27,525 nt of DNA from positions 1 through 27,525 of the forward strand of contig CAZLBV010000366.1 in the NCBI GenBank assembly GCA_964557845.1, given 5' to 3'. Numbering within the stretch: position 1 is the first letter of the stretch; every line of letters begins with the position of its first letter. Position numbers and translations under genes: made by a program. Shown piece by piece: positions 24,412 through 27,525 of this stretch. Under the pieces are notes generated by a model that did not search any database, was not told the origin of the DNA, and saw nothing but the letters and a program-made list of their open reading frames with translations. The stretch is from CAZLBV01 sp964557845. GTDB lineage: Bacteria; Acidobacteriota; Aminicenantia; Aminicenantales; Aminicenantaceae.

Positions 24412-24765
24412 ACATCGACCATTTTGCCCGGCTCATCTCGGGGGTCGATGTGTGGATGGGAATTTCTAAAAAACGAGGTTTTGTTTTGAGTTTTAGTCAT
24501 TTGAACATTTGAATTTGTTTCGGATTTCAGGTTTTTGGTTTTCTTCTATCTTCTGACTTCTGACTCTTCAGGTTTATGTGTAGATGGGTCAATGGGTGGA
24601 TAAGTGAAGGGGGAATAAGTAAATGAGTCAATGAGTGGATGGGAAAATGTGAAAATCCATGTTTTTACTTGGTTTTATGTTTTTCTTCTGGCTTCTGACT
24701 TCTGACTCCTGACTCCTTGGTTTTTTTGGTTTTCCTTCTGGCTTCTGCTTTTTTTAGTTACTCTT
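24412..24765 (-). repeat. Composite low-complexity repeat, copy 9 (reversed, longest), in a 564-base gap
   Basis: Several module rounds occur: GGTCGATGTGTGGATGGG, GAATTTGTTTCGGATTTCAG, TTCTTCTATCTTCTGACTTC, ATGTGTAGATGGGTCAATGG, ATGAGTCAATGAGTGGATGG, and two further TTCTGGCTTCTGACTTC rounds. At its left edge ACATCGACC (24412-24420) and GGTCGATGT (24443-24451) form a perfect 9-base inverted repeat. A near-inverted CGGGC(T/A)AAA pair overlaps it at about 24394-24431. No gene is visible from 24365 to 24928; the right part holds the regulatory region of the next operon. Confidence 0.85.
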
Positions 24766-24824
24766 TGGGGACATTTTTGTTTTTTATGTAAATAAAAATT
24801 TCCTTTTTACGGCAAAAAATAACG

Positions 24825-24856
24825 TATCCGGATATGTGAAATAATTTCAAATTATT
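24825..24856. promoter_or_regulatory. Two adjacent palindromes, possible activator sites
   Basis: TATCCGGATA (24825-24834) is a perfect 10-base palindrome, and AATAATTT-C-AAATTATT (24840-24856) is a perfect 8-base inverted repeat. They lie about 35-65 bases upstream of the sigma-54 promoter. They could bind an enhancer-type activator or another regulator. This is inferred from symmetry and position, and AT-rich palindromes arise easily by chance. Confidence 0.35.
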
Positions 24857-24889
24857 GATAATAAATAAAATGTGTAAAAAAGTAAATGC

Positions 24890-24904
24890 TGGCACTGAAT
24901 TTGC
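24890..24904 (+). promoter_or_regulatory. Sigma-54 (RpoN) promoter
   Basis: TGGCAC (24890-24895), five bases, TTGC (24901-24904). This matches the sigma-54 consensus TGGCAC-N5-TTGC exactly, with the -24 GG and -12 GC at the right spacing. The transcript should start about 12 bases further on, just before the ribosome site AGGAGG (24917-24922) and the ATG at 24929. Such promoters need an AAA+ activator, so the operon should be switched on by a specific signal. Confidence 0.82.
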
Positions 24905-24928
24905 CTTAGTGAGGGCAGGAGGTTTTAA

Positions 24929-25165
24929 ATGAACAAAAAAAACAAAAAAATCAGATTGACGGGAGGAATCCTTGCTGTTCTGCTTCTGTTTTTGTCACTC
25001 TCGCCATCGCTTCAGGCTGAGGATGTATGTTTCGAAGCTCTGGAAAAATGCACGACAAAAGCTATTATTGCCGGAGTTTTCTTAAGTTCGGCATTTGTCT
25101 TGTTTATGAGCCACTGCCTCGCAGGCTACGCCTGGTGCCTTAAATATTACGCGGTTTCGGTTTAG
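24929..25165 (+). CDS. Small exported peptide with paired CX6C motifs (peptide 1)
   Basis: This is a 78-residue precursor of no family I can name. It has a basic start (NKKNKKIR), a hydrophobic core (about 13-24) and a good cleavage site after SLQA (residue 30), giving a mature chain of about 48 residues. Four cysteines lie at C34, C41, C63 and C70, arranged as CX6C, 21 residues, CX6C, followed by LKYY. A spacing of seven in a helix puts both cysteines on one face, so a helical hairpin held by two disulfides is plausible. The middle segment (45-60) is very hydrophobic and may be membrane-inserted. It is the first gene after the sigma-54 promoter, has a strong ribosome site, and shares its cysteine pattern with the next gene. 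Confidence 0.75.
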   Translation: MNKKNKKIRLTGGILAVLLLFLSLSPSLQAEDVCFEALEKCTTKAIIAGVFLSSAFVLFMSHCLAGYAWCLKYYAVSV

Positions 25166-25188
25166 ACATGTGGAAAGAGGTGAATAAA

Positions 25189-25416
25189 ATGAAATCAAAA
25201 AGAACAAAAAGATCGACCAAAAACATAGCTTTAGGTCTGCTTTTTCTGTTAATGCTGACTTTCATTCCACTTGTATCGGAAGCCATAACCTGTGAAGAGG
25301 CTTTCTGGAATTGTGTCAACGATCCAATGAATGGAATGTATATGGGAGGGGCACTTTACTGTATTAATGGATACGTTTTCTGCAAAAAATATATTGAAAA
25401 CGATACTGAAAAATGA
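25189..25416 (+). CDS. Small exported peptide with paired CX6C motifs (peptide 2)
   Basis: This 75-residue precursor is a diverged relative of the one before it. I chose ATG 25189 because AGAGGTG lies six bases upstream; an earlier in-frame ATG at 25168 has no such site. The signal peptide (basic KSKRTKRSTK, hydrophobic 13-28) probably ends after VSEA (residue 32). The mature chain of about 43 residues has C35, C42, C58 and C65 as CX6C, 15 residues, CX6C, then KKY, matching LKYY in peptide 1. Aromatic and small residues sit between the cysteines (CEEAFWNC, CINGYVFC). Its middle segment is shorter and less hydrophobic than that of peptide 1 and contains an NDP turn. Function unknown. Confidence 0.75.
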   Translation: MKSKRTKRSTKNIALGLLFLLMLTFIPLVSEAITCEEAFWNCVNDPMNGMYMGGALYCINGYVFCKKYIENDTEK

Positions 25417-25459
25417 GAATTTTAAGTGATACTGTCCGTTTATTAGATTAGAGGTAAGG

Positions 25460-26437
25460 ATGATGACAAAAAAATCAGCTGTTTTTCACGGTTTTCATGT
25501 TTTACTTTTGTGCCTTTTGTTGGGAAATCAAAATCTTTTTTCCTCTACAAAGCCACAGATAAATGTTGTACTGTCTGAAGTCTTATCCATTGGTTCTCTG
25601 GAAGATGATATTTTATTTCAATGGGCTGGTGTGGCCGTGGACGAGAAAGACAATATTTATGTTTCAGACGCCATGGATTACAAAATTAAAAAGTTTGATG
25701 CATCCGGAAATCTAATCGCAAGTGCGGGCGGGAGAGGCGAGGGACCTGGGGAATTTTTATCTCCAAGGTCCCTTGCCTATTCACATAATAAGGTCTATGT
25801 TATCGATGAAAATATTCGGGGAATTCAGGTTTTTGATGACCAATTGAACTTTATAAAGCGAATTCCCTTTAGAATTGCTATAACTGATATCGAGATCGAT
25901 GCCGAGGATGGTATTTATTCTGCTTCCCTCTCCTATCAAAAACAGGGGGTACTGATGTGTTTTGATTTCGAGGGAAATCAGATCCGTGAGATTGCATTCG
26001 GAGAAAGAGAAAAGGAATTAATGAAAAATTTTGTCAATTTTGAGGTCGATGCCGATAAGTGCTTTTATATCGTTTACAATTTTGATGATAGGATCGAAAA
26101 ATTCGATCCTTCCGGTAAACTGCTCTGGTCAACTCATATGTATAAAAAAGTAAAGAATGAGAAAAAGAAATTAAAGGATATTACTCTATTGACTAAGATC
26201 GTCTACAAGGATATTGCCCTGGATTCTTCCGGCCGTATTTATGTGTTGGGCGGAGAATTTTCTGTGAACAAAGGAAAGGATGTCTATGTGTTCGATCCTG
26301 ACGGTACTCATATCAATACCTTTACTCTGCCTGAGCCCAGCCACTGCCTTTACATTGACCACAAGGATCATCTCTATACCCGGGCCAACGAAGGGGTGAC
26401 GATTAAAAAATACCGGATGATCATTGAAAAAAACTGA
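25460..26437 (+). CDS. Exported six-bladed beta-propeller protein
   Basis: The 325-residue product has a hydrophobic N-terminal export segment (about 13-29) and then repeated NHL-like blades. Examples are WAGVAVDEKDNIYVSDAMDY with KIKKFDASGNLIASAGGRGE, GPGEFLSPRSLAY, KVYVIDENIRGIQVFD, ADKCFYIVYNFDDRIEKFDP, DIALDSSGRIYVLGG and DVYVFDPDGTHI. This pattern matches the 6-bladed beta-propeller family that is abundant in Bacteroidetes (often beside small exported NVEALA-type peptides) and in some uncultured phyla. Such propellers usually bind peptides, glycans or other proteins. It lies 43 bases after peptide 2 and three bases before the redoxin gene, so all four genes form one unit. It may bind the peptides, but that is inferred from position. 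Confidence 0.8.
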   Translation: MMTKKSAVFHGFHVLLLCLLLGNQNLFSSTKPQINVVLSEVLSIGSLEDDILFQWAGVAVDEKDNIYVSDAMDYKIKKFDASGNLIASAGGRGEGPGEFLSPRSLAYSHNKVYVIDENIRGIQVFDDQLNFIKRIPFRIAITDIEIDAEDGIYSASLSYQKQGVLMCFDFEGNQIREIAFGEREKELMKNFVNFEVDADKCFYIVYNFDDRIEKFDPSGKLLWSTHMYKKVKNEKKKLKDITLLTKIVYKDIALDSSGRIYVLGGEFSVNKGKDVYVFDPDGTHINTFTLPEPSHCLYIDHKDHLYTRANEGVTIKKYRMIIEKN

Positions 26438-26440
26438 GCA

Positions 26441-26959
26441 ATGGATAAGCTGCGAGCCAAAAAAAATCTGATCTGGCTTATGATCTTTTTAGCCGGGATC
26501 ATCTTGGGACGATTTATTCCTTTGCAGGCGGGACTTTTCGGGGGAACGATTAGAAGCGCTGAAGAGAAGAGATCCGGTTTTCTGATTTTTCTCATTGATT
26601 TTAATGATTTTATGTGTATGAGCTGCCTGGATTCATTCCTGGAGTTCTATCAAGCCCTGCCGCCGCCCTTTCAAAGCGAACATGCCATCGGAATATTGGC
26701 GGTCGATCGTAAAGATCAGGAAGAAAACAGGTCCAGATACCAAAAAATAGTCAAAAGGAAGTTGAACGGTTTTATGCAGGGCAACCGGATAAATTTTCCT
26801 GTCTTTATCGATTCTGATGGAAGCTTCACATTTTTGAGCGATAAAGGGACAGCGGTGGTTGTTTTTACCGAAGGCGGGGACAGAATAAGGGATTATTCCT
26901 TTCCTCTTTCTGCCCTGGATAGGGAAGAGATCTTTAGAACGCTCTTACAGATTGAATAA
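26441..26959 (+). CDS. Membrane-anchored thioredoxin-like protein with CMSC motif
   Basis: The 172-residue product has one N-terminal membrane segment (about 9-26) and a periplasmic domain with the thioredoxin order: strand FLIFLIDFND, the redox motif C59-M-S-C62 at the start of a helix (CLDSFLEFYQAL), strand AIGILAVDRKDQ, a helix, then FPVFIDSDGSF and GTAVVVFTEGGDRI. The position normally held by the cis-proline before the last strand appears to be Ala (GTAVVVF), so its redox behaviour may differ from TlpA or DsbA. The gene starts three bases after the propeller stop. Placed with two four-cysteine peptides, it is a candidate to make or break their disulfides. Confidence 0.75.
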   Translation: MDKLRAKKNLIWLMIFLAGIILGRFIPLQAGLFGGTIRSAEEKRSGFLIFLIDFNDFMCMSCLDSFLEFYQALPPPFQSEHAIGILAVDRKDQEENRSRYQKIVKRKLNGFMQGNRINFPVFIDSDGSFTFLSDKGTAVVVFTEGGDRIRDYSFPLSALDREEIFRTLLQIE

Positions 26960-26965
26960 TTTAAA

Positions 26966-27130
26966 TTTTCCTTCTGACTCTTCAGGTTGATGTGTAGATG
27001 AGTCAATGAGTGGATGGGAAAATGTGAAAATCCATGTTTTTATGTGGTTTTATGTTTTTCTTCTGGCTCCTGACTCCTTGTTTTTCTCCTATCTCCTATC
27101 TTCTGCTTTTTCATCTTCTGGTTTTATGTA
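26966..27130 (-). repeat. Composite low-complexity repeat, copy 10 (reversed)
   Basis: In the plus strand it reads CCTTCTGACTCTTCAGGTTG, ATGTGTAGATGAGTCAATGA, GTGGATGGGAAAATGTG, then TTCTTCTGGCTCCTGACTCC and TCTCCTATCTCCTATCTTC. It begins right after the redoxin stop and ends about 50 bases before the tRNA. Confidence 0.85.
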
Positions 27131-27179
27131 GGTTGCTTTTCATTCGGATTTAAGTTATAAAATCAGTTGAATTTTGGAT

Positions 27180-27255
27180 GCGCCTGTAGCTCAGGGGATA
27201 GAGCGTCGGTCTCCGGAACCGGAAGTCGCAGGTTCGAATCCTGCCAGGCGCGCCA
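27180..27255 (+). tRNA. tRNA-Arg, anticodon CCG
   Basis: The 76 bases fold into a full cloverleaf: acceptor GCGCCTG/CAGGCGC, D stem GCTC/GAGC, anticodon stem TCGGT/ACCGG with loop CTCCGGA (anticodon CCG, reading CGG codons), T stem GCAGG/CCTGC with loop TTCGAAT, discriminator G and an encoded CCA end. Short reading frames crossing it are not genes. Confidence 0.97.
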
Positions 27256-27270
27256 CATCACTCACAAAAA

Positions 27271-27301
27271 TTGGGGACAGTTTACTAATTTATCTAATTT
27301 C
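27271..27301 (+). repeat. TTGGGG element, copy 3
   Basis: TTGGGGACAG, then TTTACTAATTTATCTAATTT. It begins 15 bases after the tRNA 3' end and shares its first block and TTTATCTAATTT tail with the copies at the ends of prmC and gltX. Confidence 0.55.
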
Positions 27302-27384
27302 CGCCCTTTATCGATCATCGATATTCTTCAGTTTTGCCAGGCTAACACTAAAAAATTAACGATGAAAACCTAACACTATTACTA

Positions 27385-27525
27385 TTATTTTACGAGGGAC
27401 TTGACAGTTTTAACGATATGGGCGGTAGATATGCCGTATTTCTCCAAAAGCTCTTCCGGTTCACCGGATCGGGGCAGGTCTTTTATAGCAAGATGATGGA
27501 TCTCGGCTTTCCCGGCAAGAGCCGC
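27385..27525 (-). CDS. tkt: Transketolase, C-terminal end (partial)
   Basis: Only the last 46 codons and the TAA stop lie in the window; the gene continues past the right edge. The visible protein contains HHLAIKDLPRSGEPEELLEK followed by YGISTAHIVKTVK, which matches the end of transketolase or of a split transketolase C-terminal subunit (LPRSGKPEELL is characteristic). The enzyme moves two-carbon units between sugar phosphates in the non-oxidative pentose phosphate pathway. The convergent end faces the tRNA, 129 bases away. Whether the full protein is one chain or a split subunit cannot be seen. Confidence 0.75.
   Translation of the reverse strand, partial: AALAGKAEIHHLAIKDLPRSGEPEELLEKYGISTAHIVKTVKSLVK

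Noticed and set aside
24393..24451. Overlapping inverted repeats after gltX as a terminator
   Set aside because: The stems are imperfect or have long loops, no T-run follows, and part of the sequence belongs to the composite repeat.
24412..24765. Regularly repeated short units that could suggest a CRISPR array
   Set aside because: The units are 7-20 bases, variable and adjoining, with no constant repeat plus unique spacer pattern and no cas genes.
27167..27373. Two short reading frames across the tRNA gene
   Set aside because: They span a complete tRNA-Arg cloverleaf and a repeat element.

Overview
The window comes from a Gram-negative bacterium: it encodes an outer-membrane beta-barrel, a Wza-type export protein with a signal peptide, and lipid-linked sugar transfer. 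Housekeeping genes use the standard bacterial code and order (rpmE-prfA-prmC). The mix of a loose polysaccharide locus, secreted six-bladed propellers beside small cysteine peptides, sigma-54 control and gaps packed with degenerate 7-8 base modules resembles genomes of uncultured lineages such as Candidatus Aminicenantota. That placement is an inference from memory; no 16S gene is present.

Layout. Bases 1-13.5 kb hold an extracellular polysaccharide locus, all on the plus strand. It runs from a UDP-GlcNAc 2-epimerase (wecB) overlapping a membrane sugar-1-phosphate transferase, through an outer-membrane barrel, an O-antigen ligase/polymerase (Wzy/WaaL superfamily) paired with a TPR protein, a membrane protein with an EF-Tu-like domain, a family-4 glycosyltransferase and a Wza-like export protein, to a CpsB/YwqE-like PHP phosphatase and a small exported protein. 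Bases 13.7-17.5 kb hold housekeeping genes: rsmD, an unrecognised gene, rpmE, prfA and prmC. Bases 17.5-22.6 kb hold a cyclic-di-GMP block: an HD-GYP protein and a GAF-GGDEF-PilZ protein on the minus strand flank a plus-strand coiled-coil protein. gltX follows. Bases 24.9-27.0 kb hold the most unusual unit: a near-consensus sigma-54 promoter, two small exported peptides that share a double CX6C signature, a six-bladed beta-propeller and a membrane-anchored CMSC thioredoxin-like protein. The window ends with tRNA-Arg(CCG) and the 3' end of a transketolase gene on the minus strand.

Three kinds of repeat occupy most gaps. (1) A composite low-complexity repeat occurs at ten sites, forward at the six sites left of 13.8 kb and reversed at the four sites right of 18.6 kb. 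(2) A MITE-like element with 12-base terminal inverted repeats supplies the stop codons of two genes. (3) A short TTGGGG(T/A)C element lies at or just past the 3' ends of prmC, gltX and tRNA-Arg and rewrites two protein C-termini.

How the genes work together (inference). The epimerase, phosphosugar transferase, glycosyltransferase, polymerase/TPR pair and Wza would build, polymerise and export a polysaccharide. No flippase or Wzc-like co-polymerase lies in the window, so the set is incomplete here. The neighbouring cyclic-di-GMP genes could tune exopolysaccharide output. The peptide-propeller-redoxin operon looks like an inducible envelope system in which the redoxin may act on the peptides' cysteines.
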